Assembly: GCF_024436065.1 (NCBI RefSeq)
Contig: NZ_JANFNS010000001.1
Location: 434,001 to 498,000 of the forward strand
Length of the DNA stretch: 64,000 nt
Source: Saccharibacillus sp. JS10
Lineage (GTDB): Bacteria; Bacillota; Bacilli; Paenibacillales; Paenibacillaceae
Direction: 5' to 3'
Made by a program: the position numbers and the translations under genes. Every line of letters starts with the position of its first letter. Position 1 is the stretch's first letter. Of this stretch, positions 7,840-16,943 are shown piece after piece. The notes under the pieces were generated by a model, which ran no database searches, had not been told where the DNA came from, and saw only the letters and a program-made list of their open reading frames with translations.

Positions 7840-9088
7840 GTAAATTACGATCGAATAAAGTTTGCAACGCATGAAGTACCCCGTATTTCACATGAGAATA
7901 TGTTAATCCGCCTTGCATATAGCCAATATAGGGTTCACGGATCGGTGCGTCGGCAGATAACTCCAAGCTTCCGCCTTGTATAAAGGTTCCCGCCGCCATG
8001 ATAACTGGATGTTCGTATCCCGGCATATCCCACGGCTCCGGCACCACATGGCTATCTACTGCCGCTGCAAGCTGAATTCCTTGTACAAAAGCAATAAGCT
8101 GCTCCGAACGGTCAAAAGCTATCGCTTGTATAAGGTCGGTTCGTGGTGCATCCCAAGCAGGGCTGCTTTTGAATCCAGCGACTTCAAACATTGCAGCTGC
8201 GAAAATACTTCCTTTTACCGCTTGTCCTACAATCGTCGGTGCCATGTACAGACCTTGATAGATTCCGCGCGTCGTTCCTAACATTGCACCTACTTCCGCT
8301 CCGATTCCCGGTGCTGTTAAGCGATAAGCGGCAAGTTCCACCAGATCTTGACGTCCGCAGATATAACCTCCTGTTTCCGCAAGCCCTCCACCCGGATTTT
8401 TAATCAGCGAACCTGCCATCAAGTCTACACCAACATGTGTGGGTTCGATCTTTTCTGTAAATTCTCCGTAACAGTTATCGACAAATACAATAACATCTGG
8501 ATTCAGTTGCTTAACACGCTTGGTCATAGCTTCAATCTCTTGCACGGTAAACGACGCACGCCATGAATAACCCCGTGAACGTTGAATTCCGATCATACGC
8601 GTATTCGGTTTCAATTGACGTTCTACTTTGTCCCAATCGATGCCTCCGTCTTCTTGCAACGCTACTTCGCTATATCCGATTCCGAAATCAGCGAGCGAAC
8701 CTGTTCCATCGCCTTTTTTCCCAATGACTTTATGTAACGTATCGTAAGGCGTACCTGTGATATATAGCAGTTCGTCTCCCGGTCGTAACACGCCAAATAG
8801 CGCCGTCGCAATCGTATGCGTCCCAGAAGCAAAATGCGGACGTACCAAAGCCGCTTCCGCTCCAAACACTTGAGCGTATAGTTCATCCAAGACTTCGCGT
8901 CCCCGGTCGTTATACGCATAGCCTGTAGAGGGGTTAAAATGAAAATCACTCACTTTACACGTTCGAAAAGCTTCAATGACTCTCCATTGGTTATACTCTA
9001 CGATCTCATCGATCTGTTCAAAACTAGGGCGCACAGTCTGTTCGGCTTGTACTTTCCATTGTTCGATCTGTGTAGCAAATGCTTTCAT
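7835..9088 (-). CDS. ynbB: Aluminium resistance / methionine gamma-lyase-like PLP enzyme (YnbB family)
   Basis: A 417-residue pyridoxal-phosphate protein of fold type I, related to cystathionine beta-lyase and methionine gamma-lyase and usually annotated aluminium resistance protein. The cofactor lysine is in GSLIKNPGGG, the aspartate that holds the pyridine nitrogen is in VFVDNCYGEF, and the phosphate-binding region is SGTHTIATALF. The real substrate of this family is not known to me. ATG 9088 is preferred over an upstream TTG because AAAGGTGG lies 10 bases before it. Its place between hflX and glnR is the same as in Bacillus. A long inverted repeat in its leader (9128-9192) may be regulatory. 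Confidence 0.9.
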   Translation of the reverse strand: MKAFATQIEQWKVQAEQTVRPSFEQIDEIVEYNQWRVIEAFRTCKVSDFHFNPSTGYAYNDRGREVLDELYAQVFGAEAALVRPHFASGTHTIATALFGVLRPGDELLYITGTPYDTLHKVIGKKGDGTGSLADFGIGYSEVALQEDGGIDWDKVERQLKPNTRMIGIQRSRGYSWRASFTVQEIEAMTKRVKQLNPDVIVFVDNCYGEFTEKIEPTHVGVDLMAGSLIKNPGGGLAETGGYICGRQDLVELAAYRLTAPGIGAEVGAMLGTTRGIYQGLYMAPTIVGQAVKGSIFAAAMFEVAGFKSSPAWDAPRTDLIQAIAFDRSEQLIAFVQGIQLAAAVDSHVVPEPWDMPGYEHPVIMAAGTFIQGGSLELSADAPIREPYIGYMQGGLTYSHVKYGVLHALQTLFDRNLL

Positions 9089-9127
9089 GTGTTCACGTCC
9101 ACCTTTATTCAATATTCATTTAATCGC

Positions 9128-9192
9128 CTGTAAACTTACAGAGGGCGAACCTGCTTCCCCTCTATGATTCACAGGGTTGCAAAGTTCGCCTC
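9128..9192 (-). other. Structured leader upstream of ynbB
   Basis: GAGGGCGAAC (9141-9150) pairs with GTTCGCCTC (9184-9192), with an inner CCCT/AGGG pairing, and an adjacent 14-base palindrome CTGTAAACTTACAG lies at 9128-9141. No U-run follows on the minus strand, so it does not look like an ordinary hflX terminator. Confidence 0.45.
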
Positions 9193-9215
9193 ATTCATGC
9201 AAAAACAATATGATG

Positions 9216-10499
9216 TTAGACTTTATAATCTTCTAGCAAATACGCGTATTTTTCCGACTCGCCTTTGTGTAAACGAACTTCCGAGACGATATATTCTTCA
9301 TCGAAATCTTGCGAAATCACTTCGCCCATTTTGTACAATTGAGCCGAAAGATCGCCTCGCGCCGCAGGAATACGGTATTTCACCGTTCCGCCTGTCAGTT
9401 CTTCTTGCAATCGATGAAGCAATTTATCCATGTCTTTTTCGTCATACGCACTGACTCGAAGATTCCACTCATTTTCCGGTAATAATTGTAGCTGCTCCGG
9501 TGTGCACAAATCTTTTTTATTGTAAATCTGGATTTGCGGCTTATCGACAGCCCCTAATTCTTCCAACAATTGATTAACGACTTTCATCTGATCATTCAAC
9601 ATGGCAGAAGACGCATCCACCACATGCAGTACCAAATTTGCTTGATTCACTTCTTCGAGCGTTGCCCGGAAAGCAGCAATCAAATGGTGAGGCAAGTTTT
9701 GAATAAAACCAACCGTGTCTGTCAGGACGATTTCCCGTCCGCCCGGCAGCTCTAAAGTACGGGATGTCGGATCAAGGGTTGCGAAAAGTTGATTTTGCAC
9801 GTATACATCTGCATCCGTCAATTGACGAAGCAGCGTCGATTTACCTGCATTTGTATACCCGACTAAAGCCACTTGGACAGTTCCGCTTTTTTGACGACGT
9901 TGACGTTGCTGGACGCGGTTCTTCTCCACTTCTGCAATCTGGCGTTTCAATTCGTCTATACGTCCGCGAATATGACGTCGATCCGTTTCGAGCTTACTCT
10001 CACCCGGTCCGCGCGAACCGATCCCGCCGCCGAGTCTGGATAGATTGCGTCCTTGACCGGCTAGACGCGGCAATAGATAACTAAGCTGCGCTAATTCGAC
10101 TTGGATAATCCCTTCGCGCGTTTTGGCACGTTGAGCGAAAATATCCAGAATCAATTGCGTCCGGTCGATAATTTTCAGATCTAACTCTTCTTCCAAATTC
10201 CGTACTTGCGCACCAGACAATTCTTGGTCGAAGATCGCGGTATTGGCTCCAAGTTCATCGGCAATCAATTTAAGTTCTTGTACTTTACCTTTACCGATAA
10301 AAAGTCGCGTGTCTTTTTTCTCCCGATTTTGCGATAAGGTTGTCAGAACTTCGACGCCTGCTGTTTCCGCCAAAGCGACCAATTCCTCAAGTGAGTAGAC
10401 CGGATCAATACCGGAACGTTTCACTTCATCGGTAACCAGACTGACAAGGACCGCACGCGAACTTTCTTCGGGCGTTGTATCATAAGTTGTCGATTGCAT
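9216..10499 (-). CDS. hflX: GTPase HflX (YnbA)
   Basis: A ribosome-binding GTPase that in other bacteria splits stalled ribosomes under stress. The 427 residues contain the HflX N-terminal domain (through EELDLKIIDRTQLIL), the glycine-rich loop RLGGGIGSRGPGE, a coiled-coil linker of about 30 residues, then the G domain: G1 GYTNAGKST, G3 DTVGF, G4 NKKD. The ATG follows AAAGGAGA by 8 bases. It lies upstream of ynbB and glnR in the conserved Bacillus order and 64 bases downstream of the DUF218 gene. Confidence 0.95.
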   Translation of the reverse strand: MQSTTYDTTPEESSRAVLVSLVTDEVKRSGIDPVYSLEELVALAETAGVEVLTTLSQNREKKDTRLFIGKGKVQELKLIADELGANTAIFDQELSGAQVRNLEEELDLKIIDRTQLILDIFAQRAKTREGIIQVELAQLSYLLPRLAGQGRNLSRLGGGIGSRGPGESKLETDRRHIRGRIDELKRQIAEVEKNRVQQRQRRQKSGTVQVALVGYTNAGKSTLLRQLTDADVYVQNQLFATLDPTSRTLELPGGREIVLTDTVGFIQNLPHHLIAAFRATLEEVNQANLVLHVVDASSAMLNDQMKVVNQLLEELGAVDKPQIQIYNKKDLCTPEQLQLLPENEWNLRVSAYDEKDMDKLLHRLQEELTGGTVKYRIPAARGDLSAQLYKMGEVISQDFDEEYIVSEVRLHKGESEKYAYLLEDYKV

Positions 10500-10562
10500 A
10501 CTTGTGTTCTCCTTTTATGCCTATAAAATCTACTCATAAACCCGGCATTCTATTATCCCTGA

Positions 10563-11204
10563 TTATGAGGGTTCTGGCAATCGCGACTTATCTAGCAGCC
10601 ACTTCGTATATGCCAAGGTCTCGCGTCCGCGAGTTTGCCAAATATTTTGCGCTTTAACTTCAGCTAATAAAAACTGGGGTTGATCATAATGCAAAAATGC
10701 CGCAATATCGCGTGCTCTAGATCCATGGAACTGATGCGTCACGATCGTTGCTGTTTTCCATCCTTTTTGCTTCATAATTTGCTCGCTGAACAACAAATTT
10801 TCATACGTGCTTGTTGCTTGGTTTTCAAGAATGATTGCACTTTCGGGTATACCCCGTTGTTCTAGATACGTCGCCATGCCTTCCGCTTCAGTGAAACGCA
10901 TTTCAGGCGAATCTAGACCTCCGCTGACAATCAGAACGGGGTACTTCCCGCTTTCGTACCCTTCGTATGCCATATCCAAGCGTTCTTTCAAAGCCGGGCT
11001 AGGTTCGTCATTCCATAGTCGTGCTCCAAGTACGATACCGACATCCGTTGGTTGCGTAGAAGTCAAATCCATACCCTGCCCGATTTTAATCTGGATAAAA
11101 AGAACCCATAGTGCGAATAAAAGAATCCCTGATGCCAAAATGATACTTAATCTTTTGATCCAACGTTTGTTAGACTTACCAAACGTGGATTTCTGTTGTG
11201 ACAT
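10563..11204 (-). CDS. DUF218 / YdcF-SanA family membrane-anchored protein
   Basis: One N-terminal transmembrane helix (residues about 17-37) is followed by an extracytoplasmic DUF218 domain of about 165 residues with the family motifs IVLGARLW near residue 58, VSGG, EA-E-M and the ENQATSTYENL segment, and the end-domain VTHQFHGSRA. Members (YdcF, SanA) affect envelope integrity and vancomycin sensitivity in other species; biochemical function is unknown. AAAGGGGAA lies 11 bases before the ATG. It is between the DUF402 gene and hflX on the same strand. Confidence 0.88.
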   Translation of the reverse strand: MSQQKSTFGKSNKRWIKRLSIILASGILLFALWVLFIQIKIGQGMDLTSTQPTDVGIVLGARLWNDEPSPALKERLDMAYEGYESGKYPVLIVSGGLDSPEMRFTEAEGMATYLEQRGIPESAIILENQATSTYENLLFSEQIMKQKGWKTATIVTHQFHGSRARDIAAFLHYDQPQFLLAEVKAQNIWQTRGRETLAYTKWLLDKSRLPEPS

Positions 11205-11259
11205 GAGCTAAAAAATTCCCCTTTCGAATCTAAACCCATTGCATTTAACCCTTGATCGT

Positions 11260-11811
11260 TTACACCTTAAGAGCGGAAGCTGGGAACAATCTTCTGCGAT
11301 GTTCGATCGAAAGCCGGAAATACGGAAACGCATGAGCATCGATCATTCGCAATAATCCATGCGCCGTTTTCGTAGCTAGCGCATAATCCGCTTCTGAAAT
11401 GACACCACGCCGAAGCGCATCGTCCAATTCATCTTCATCCAGTAAAAAAACGGTTCCATCTCCCATAACGACAATATCCAGATACAGATCGTCAAACCAC
11501 GGTACACCTTGATCCGTAACCCCTTGGGTTTTGCAAATATCGATGTACCATTCGACGACTTCTCTTTTCTCGTTAAACATCGTGGTTACAATAAAATGTG
11601 CATCTTTCGGAAAGTATTGCAGCCAAGAATAACCTTTGTCGGCAACGCAAAACGTAAGTCCCCCATACGTTTTCATTAGCGGTTCTTTCAGTTTGAGCAT
11701 GTTGTACAAGGTTACGTAGCCTGTAAAGCGGCGGCTGTCGATATACCGGCACAAGAATCTCCGGTCGGTTACGCGCCGCCAGTTGGCTCTGTCAGCAAAT
11801 TTACGTTTCAT
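11260..11811 (-). CDS. DUF402 domain protein
   Basis: A 183-residue cytoplasmic protein of the DUF402 family (fold shared with FomD and the Bacillus nucleoside tri/diphosphatase-type proteins). The family pattern is visible: W-Y-ID near residue 85 (EVVEWYIDIC), then DDLYLDIVV and DEDELDDAL, acidic residues that coordinate divalent metal in characterised members. Phosphatase activity on nucleotides is possible, but substrate is inference. AAAGGG lies 10 bases upstream of the ATG. It is separated from the penicillin-binding protein gene by 165 bases holding a terminator and a second hairpin (11865-11886). Confidence 0.8.
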   Translation of the reverse strand: MKRKFADRANWRRVTDRRFLCRYIDSRRFTGYVTLYNMLKLKEPLMKTYGGLTFCVADKGYSWLQYFPKDAHFIVTTMFNEKREVVEWYIDICKTQGVTDQGVPWFDDLYLDIVVMGDGTVFLLDEDELDDALRRGVISEADYALATKTAHGLLRMIDAHAFPYFRLSIEHRRRLFPASALKV

Positions 11812-11864
11812 AGGGAACCGACCCTTTCTCTATTCCATTTGAATCAAGCTTATCACATTCTCAG

Positions 11865-11886
11865 GTCACTTCACAAAAGAAGTGAC
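11865..11886. other. Hairpin upstream of the DUF402 gene
   Basis: GTCACTTC and GAAGTGAC form a perfect 8-base stem around a 6-base loop. No T-run follows, so it is not a clear terminator; it could be a leader structure of the DUF402 mRNA. Confidence 0.4.
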
Positions 11887-11934
11887 TTGCTCATGATGCT
11901 TTATTACCCGTTTTCAGCAAAAATGTACAAAAAA

Positions 11935-11965
11935 ACTCCGGAACGCCATTTTGGCGTTCCGGAGT
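11935..11965 (-). terminator. Terminator of the penicillin-binding protein gene
   Basis: A 14-base-pair stem ACTCCGGAACGCCA with a short T loop, followed on the minus strand by TTTTTTGTAC, 11 bases past the gene's stop codon. Confidence 0.92.
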
Positions 11966-11976
11966 TTGCTCATACG

Positions 11977-14709
11977 TTAAGGCTGAACTGCTGCGCCATC
12001 TGTCGTTCCAGCTGGTGGTTCTACTGTACCCGGGTCAGTCGGTTGTGCATTTGGATCGACTGTCGGATCGGTCGGCTCAGGATCAGTTGGCTGTGGATCA
12101 GCCGGTGCATCAGGAGGTGTTGTGCTTGGCGCACCGTTATCTCCGCCACTTGGCGGTTCAACCGTACCCGGATCTACATTTCCTGATCCTCCGTTGTTCC
12201 CATTTCCATTGTTTCCATTGTTTCCATTATTGCCATTACCGTTATTTCCGTTGTTGCCTTGATTTCCGTTGTTCCCGTTGTTCTCAGCAGGCGGAGGCGG
12301 CGTTGTTTGTTCACCTTGATCTGTTTCCGGTTCTTCTTCTTGCGTGTCGTCTGGCGGAAGGACTTCTTCTGGAACTTCTTCCAGATTGTCGTCAGCCGGA
12401 ACCGTCAAGCTAATCGTATTGGACGAAGCCGATTCAACAATCGGCTCTTCTCCGGCACGATAAGCTGTCACCGCGTAACTATAGGTCAGACCCGCAAGCG
12501 CTCCGGTATCTTCTGCCGAGGTGCTTGTCAGTCCATCTGCAAGCATTGAAGGCTGTGCCTCAGAAGATTCTTGGCGATATAGGCGATACACAACGTTATC
12601 TCCCGCTACAGGTTGCCACGATAAAACGACTTTTTGATTATCAACGTCATAAGAAGCGACAAGCCCGGTTGGTGCACCAACCGGTTCATTGTTCTCAGGT
12701 TCTTCCTGAGCCGGAGGTTGCTGAACTTCTTGCGCCGGTGCATCAGGTGCTTTGAAATCGCTAACCGGCATTCCATCCATCGCTTGCTTCATGATGCGTG
12801 CAAACATCGATGCCGCCAGACCGCTACTGTTTTTCAGCATATGCTGAGCATCCGGTTTGTCGTAGCCCATCCAGACCGCACCTGTCCATTCCGGCGTATA
12901 TCCGACGAACCATACGTCTCGGTTGGCACTGTTGCCATCGATACCACTTTGCGTTGTACCTGTTTTACCGGCAAGGGGACGACCAATATCGGCTTTGCGC
13001 CCTGTCCCGTCGGTTACTACGCTTCGCATCATATTCGTCATTTCATAAGCGGTAGTCGCGCTCATGACCGATTTTGAATTTTCAATCCGGCTATAGATTT
13101 CGATCTCGTTGGAATCGCGAATCGACTTAATGGCGTAAGCTTTCATAAATTTACCGCCGTTAGCAAACGAATTATAGGCTTGAGCCATTTCCAGCGTATT
13201 CGTACCTTTGCTCAGACCGCCCAATGCAATACTCAAGTTATGGTCATTTTCAGTAAGCGGTATACCTACGGATTCTGCAAATCGGAACCCTGTATCGACG
13301 CCGATCTGATTGAGCAACCAGACTGCTGGAATATTGATCGATTCCGCGAGCGCTTCTTTCATCGACACCGTTTTGCTGTAACCATGCAAGTTTTTCGGGC
13401 TATAGTTGCCAAAGCTTTGTTGCTCATTGCTCAGCGGCGTATTGATATCAAAGCCGCTTTCGAGTGCTGGAGCATACGAGGCGATCGGCTTGAATGCCGA
13501 ACCGGGTTGTCTACGGCTATTCACCGCACGGTTAAAGTCGCCTTTATGATAATTACGCGCACCCAAGATCGCAATAATGCTGCCATTTTGGTTATTCGTA
13601 ATCGTCATCGATGCTTGAACCGGTTGATCATCAGGGCTTTGCTCGAACAATGAATCGTCTTTAAACGCATCTTCCAGGCTTTGCTGCGCTTTGCCGTCCA
13701 TTGTCGTGTAAATCTTGTATCCACCACGGTTAAGATCGTCTTCGGTCAACGCCGTTGCGTCTTCCGCTTCTTGAAGCACATAGTCGACAAAGGCTTGATA
13801 ATGCGTTTCTTTCGTTTCCGGCGGCGTATACGCATAATCGACCGCTGCCGCTTTGTCTTTTTCGGCTTCAGTAATATAGCCTTGCTCGTACATCAGTTGA
13901 AGAACGACAGCGCGGCGTTCTTTGGATTTATCTGGATTGGCAATCGGGTTATAGCGAGTTGGTGCTTTTGGCATCGCTGCCAGAGTCGCCATTTCCCAGA
14001 TTTCCAGCTTATTCAGATCGCTTTTGCCAAAATAACGCTCGGAAGCGGCTTTGATCCCGTAATATTGACCGCCGAACGAAATTCGGTTCAAATACATCGC
14101 CAAAATATCTTCTTTGGAGTATTGACGCTCTAGCGCCAAAGCGATCGAGACCTCAGTCGCTTTACGGAAAAATGTTTTGTCGGCGGACAAGAAGATGTTT
14201 TTCGCCAACTGCTGCGTGATCGTACTTCCGCCTTCGGCAGCGGAACGTGCGATAATATCGCGCACCGCAGCTCGTCCGATCGAGCGCAGATCGACGCCCG
14301 AATGTTCGAAGAACCGTTTGTCTTCGGTCGCCACAAAAGCATCTTGCAGCAGCTTCGGTATATCGGCGGATTCGACTTCTTCGCCGCGCTGAATCTTGAT
14401 CTCACCGATCTGCACGCCGGTACGGTCGTAAATGACAGTCGGCGCTTTGATATCAATCTTATCTTTATTTTCCGCCAAAATCTTTTCACCGCTTACCGTA
14501 ATAAACAGATAACCGCCTAATGCACAAAACACGGCAAAAGCAGCTGTGAAAAACAATGTCCAAAATACGCGTTTCCCCGTGATTCTTTTCTTTTTTTTCG
14601 GGGATGTTTTCTTGGTTGCGGTTGTCGGAGGCTTTTTCCCTCCGCCATTTCCTCCGCTGCCGCTTCCTCCGCTACTGCGGTTCGAGCGACTCAGTTGTGG
14701 GTTAGGCAT
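11977..14709 (-). CDS. Class A (PBP1A-type) penicillin-binding protein with FN3 and Asn/Gly-rich tail
   Basis: A bifunctional peptidoglycan glycosyltransferase/transpeptidase, 910 residues, longer than most PBP1A. Order: basic Gly-rich cytoplasmic tail (1-46), one membrane helix (48-71), GT51 glycosyltransferase with the catalytic Glu in ATEDKRFFEH (E129), transpeptidase with Ser404-x-x-Lys407 (GSAFKP), Ser457-x-Asn459 and KTG (582-584), a fibronectin type III domain (about 678-771), an acidic linker, an Asn/Gly repeat (810-843), and a Pro/Asp/Thr tail in which DPGTVEPP appears twice (846 and 892). ATG 14709 has AAAGGGGTG about 12 bases upstream; a longer TTG start is less likely. It acts outside the membrane in wall synthesis. 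Confidence 0.95.
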   Translation of the reverse strand: MPNPQLSRSNRSSGGSGSGGNGGGKKPPTTATKKTSPKKKKRITGKRVFWTLFFTAAFAVFCALGGYLFITVSGEKILAENKDKIDIKAPTVIYDRTGVQIGEIKIQRGEEVESADIPKLLQDAFVATEDKRFFEHSGVDLRSIGRAAVRDIIARSAAEGGSTITQQLAKNIFLSADKTFFRKATEVSIALALERQYSKEDILAMYLNRISFGGQYYGIKAASERYFGKSDLNKLEIWEMATLAAMPKAPTRYNPIANPDKSKERRAVVLQLMYEQGYITEAEKDKAAAVDYAYTPPETKETHYQAFVDYVLQEAEDATALTEDDLNRGGYKIYTTMDGKAQQSLEDAFKDDSLFEQSPDDQPVQASMTITNNQNGSIIAILGARNYHKGDFNRAVNSRRQPGSAFKPIASYAPALESGFDINTPLSNEQQSFGNYSPKNLHGYSKTVSMKEALAESINIPAVWLLNQIGVDTGFRFAESVGIPLTENDHNLSIALGGLSKGTNTLEMAQAYNSFANGGKFMKAYAIKSIRDSNEIEIYSRIENSKSVMSATTAYEMTNMMRSVVTDGTGRKADIGRPLAGKTGTTQSGIDGNSANRDVWFVGYTPEWTGAVWMGYDKPDAQHMLKNSSGLAASMFARIMKQAMDGMPVSDFKAPDAPAQEVQQPPAQEEPENNEPVGAPTGLVASYDVDNQKVVLSWQPVAGDNVVYRLYRQESSEAQPSMLADGLTSTSAEDTGALAGLTYSYAVTAYRAGEEPIVESASSNTISLTVPADDNLEEVPEEVLPPDDTQEEEPETDQGEQTTPPPPAENNGNNGNQGNNGNNGNGNNGNNGNNGNGNNGGSGNVDPGTVEPPSGGDNGAPSTTPPDAPADPQPTDPEPTDPTVDPNAQPTDPGTVEPPAGTTDGAAVQP

Positions 14710-14823
14710 GATGTGTTTTGACACCCCTTTTGCTTTCTTTGCGCCTAACGAAAAGAACAACCTATGTAGGTTGCTCTCCGTTATAGCTATGAGTTTAGAC
14801 GTTGGAACATCAGAAAAGTTTCA

Positions 14824-14849
14824 AAAATACCGATGACATCTTTGTCATC
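14824..14849 (-). terminator. Possible hfq terminator
   Basis: GATGACA and TGTCATC form a 7-base stem followed on the minus strand by CGGTATTTTTGA. The U-run is short and displaced, so confidence is moderate. Confidence 0.5.
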
Positions 14850-14907
14850 CATCCGTCACTTTTCGGCTAAATTCAATCTTGATCGAGGCGAGCTCAATCC
14901 CTTGCTT

Positions 14908-15150
14908 TTATTCTCCGGATGTCGTTTCTTGTTGGGTTAGGGATACGTTGCGCTGTGGCATGAAGGTCGAAATTGCGTGCTTATAGACCATTTGCTGACG
15001 TCCGTCACTATCGATGACGATGGTGAAATTGTCGAAAGCTTTGATCGTGCCTCGAATTTGAAATCCGTTAGTCAGATAGACTGTAGCCGGGATATTCTCT
15101 TTGCGCAGTTGGTTCAGGAACGTGTCTTGAATATTGATGGATTTGTTCAT
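14908..15150 (-). CDS. hfq: RNA chaperone Hfq
   Basis: An 80-residue Sm-like hexameric RNA chaperone. Sm1 is seen in [22 protein letters not shown] and Sm2 as the YKHAIST motif near residue 56, with the conserved FDNFTIVI between. The start MNKSINIQD follows GGGGGT by 7 bases; the in-frame TTG upstream overlaps that ribosome site and is rejected. It lies 35 bases downstream of miaA, the universal arrangement, so it is probably cotranscribed. Confidence 0.97.
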   Translation of the reverse strand: MNKSINIQDTFLNQLRKENIPATVYLTNGFQIRGTIKAFDNFTIVIDSDGRQQMVYKHAISTFMPQRNVSLTQQETTSGE

Positions 15151-15185
15151 AACCGGTACCCCCAATTGTCATTTTACTGTTACTT

Positions 15186-16139
15186 TCATTGAAAATCGGA
15201 ACTAAAACTTCCCGTAATCATACCATGAATCTTTTCGTAATTTGCAGAAAAGTTTTCCGGCCCGGAAACGTCTACCCATTGGATATCGTGCATATGCCGG
15301 AACCAAGAAAGCTGACGTTTAGCGAAATGCCGGGTATCGCGCTTGAGCAGATACACCGTTTCTTCGAGCGTAGCCGCTTCATTCAGATACGGCCAGATTT
15401 CTTTATAACCTAATCCTTGCATCGAAACCATATCCGGTGTGTAGCCTTGAGCCTGAAGTTTCTGAACTTCTTCAATCAGCCCTTGCTCCATCATATGGTC
15501 AATCCGCTCTTCAATACGGTTATATAGCATTTGGCGGTCCATTGTCAAACCGATCAAACATAGGTCATACGGCGTTGTCTTTTTCTGGCGTGACAGTTGC
15601 TGCGATAATGTCTCACCGGTCAGCTTGTGAATCTCAAGTGCCCGAATGACGCGGCGTGTATCGTTAGGATGTAACCGTTGTGCAGATTCTGGATCGATTA
15701 TCCGCAATTTGTCATGGAGCGCTTCGTTACCGAACTCTGTTGCAAAAGCAGCTTGTTCCAAACGAAATTCTTCGTCCGATCCGCTTTCTGCAAATTCATA
15801 TTGGTAACACAAAGATTCGACGTATAACCCGGTTCCTCCAACGATAAAAGGCAAGTTCCCTCTCGCCGTGATCTCTGGAATCAATTGAGTGCAACGTTCT
15901 TGAAATTCAGATACAGAAAACGGTTCATCAGGTTCATGAATATCAATCAAATGATGAGGAACGCCTTCCATTTCTGCCTTTGAGATTTTTGCCGTACCAA
16001 TATTCATACCGCGATAGACCTGCATCGAATCGCCAGAAATGATTTCGCAAGAAAAAGCTTTCGCCAATTCAATGCTAAGTTTGGTTTTTCCGACGGCTGT
16101 CGGCCCGATCAGAACGAGTAATTTGGGCTTATCTGTCAA
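15186..16139 (-). CDS. miaA: tRNA dimethylallyltransferase MiaA
   Basis: Transfers a dimethylallyl group to the N6 of A37 in tRNAs reading U-starting codons. The 317 residues contain the P-loop GPTAVGKT (residues 12-19), the DSMQVYRGM substrate loop, GGTGLY, and the tRNA-binding region ending in KRDTRHFAKRQLSWFR. The start is TTG with GGAGTG upstream, inside the end of the preceding methyltransferase gene (11-base overlap), which points to translational coupling. Followed by hfq. Confidence 0.96.
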   Translation of the reverse strand: MTDKPKLLVLIGPTAVGKTKLSIELAKAFSCEIISGDSMQVYRGMNIGTAKISKAEMEGVPHHLIDIHEPDEPFSVSEFQERCTQLIPEITARGNLPFIVGGTGLYVESLCYQYEFAESGSDEEFRLEQAAFATEFGNEALHDKLRIIDPESAQRLHPNDTRRVIRALEIHKLTGETLSQQLSRQKKTTPYDLCLIGLTMDRQMLYNRIEERIDHMMEQGLIEEVQKLQAQGYTPDMVSMQGLGYKEIWPYLNEAATLEETVYLLKRDTRHFAKRQLSWFRHMHDIQWVDVSGPENFSANYEKIHGMITGSFSSDFQ

Positions 16140-16911
16140 CAGTAATCACTCCATACGTAATTTTGGCATGAACGCGACCTTCTGAGTTAAAGCCGAGACG
16201 TTCCATTTCACCGCTACCTTTTTTTTCTTTCAATACAACTGTTTTACGAGCGACCCGAATCGCTTCTTGAATCGACTCTTGCTGTAGCGCACGCGAATCG
16301 GCATATAGCCGAAGTGGTGAAATCGCAGAAGAATCATAGACAGGTTTGCGAAACATCGGATCGAAATACACGACATCAAAGCTTCGATCCGGCAAAGATT
16401 TCAAATACGCCAAATGATCGGTATTCAACACTTCGATTCGCCGCATCGCTTGGGTCACCAAAGGCTTTTCAACCTCGTAACTCGCCAGCCCTTCGCGAAG
16501 CAAAATCGACAGTTCGGGCGACGCTTCCAAGCAACGAACAAGACCATTCTCGCCGACCGCGACAGCAAACACGAGCGAATCGGTTCCTAAACCTGCTGTA
16601 CAATCCAGCACCGAATCGCCGGGCTGGATTTGAGCCGTCTCGATCATCGGATCAGATTCGTTTTTGAGCAGACGCTTCGCGCGAACATAGCCCATGCTCG
16701 GATGATATTCCAGTACAGGTTGATCCGCTCGGAACAGACGCACTTTGCCTTGTGTAACAATCAACACCGCTTCCGCTTGATATTTTGAAAATAAATTCGG
16801 AATCGAAGTGCGACCTCTGGGCATAAAAGGAATCTGCTGCTCGTTTGCGATCTTTTTGGCGCGCTCAAGCTCGGTTTCGGCAGGTTGAATACCGGTTGTA
16901 ACGATCATCAT
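16129..16911 (-). CDS. RsmJ-like class I SAM-dependent methyltransferase
   Basis: A 260-residue protein with the SAM-binding motif LDCTAGLGTDSLV (about residue 105) and the catalytic-like VVYFDPMFR (about 183), the pattern of the RsmJ (16S rRNA m2G1516) family. The N-terminal 90 residues (ATELERAKKIAN-like helix, then PFMPRGRTSI) form an extra domain also seen in Firmicute relatives. Target is therefore likely rRNA but unproven. AAGGAG lies 10 bases before ATG 16911; the next ATG codon is also possible. It sits between mutL and miaA and overlaps miaA. Confidence 0.85.
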   Translation of the reverse strand: MMIVTTGIQPAETELERAKKIANEQQIPFMPRGRTSIPNLFSKYQAEAVLIVTQGKVRLFRADQPVLEYHPSMGYVRAKRLLKNESDPMIETAQIQPGDSVLDCTAGLGTDSLVFAVAVGENGLVRCLEASPELSILLREGLASYEVEKPLVTQAMRRIEVLNTDHLAYLKSLPDRSFDVVYFDPMFRKPVYDSSAISPLRLYADSRALQQESIQEAIRVARKTVVLKEKKGSGEMERLGFNSEGRVHAKITYGVITVDR

Positions 16912-16943
16912 GAACAATGTTCTCCTTCGGAAAAATCAAAAAA

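Noticed and set aside
12195-12290. Short tandem repeats resembling a CRISPR or satellite
   Set aside because: They are the in-frame Asn/Gly codons of the penicillin-binding protein tail, not direct repeats with spacers.
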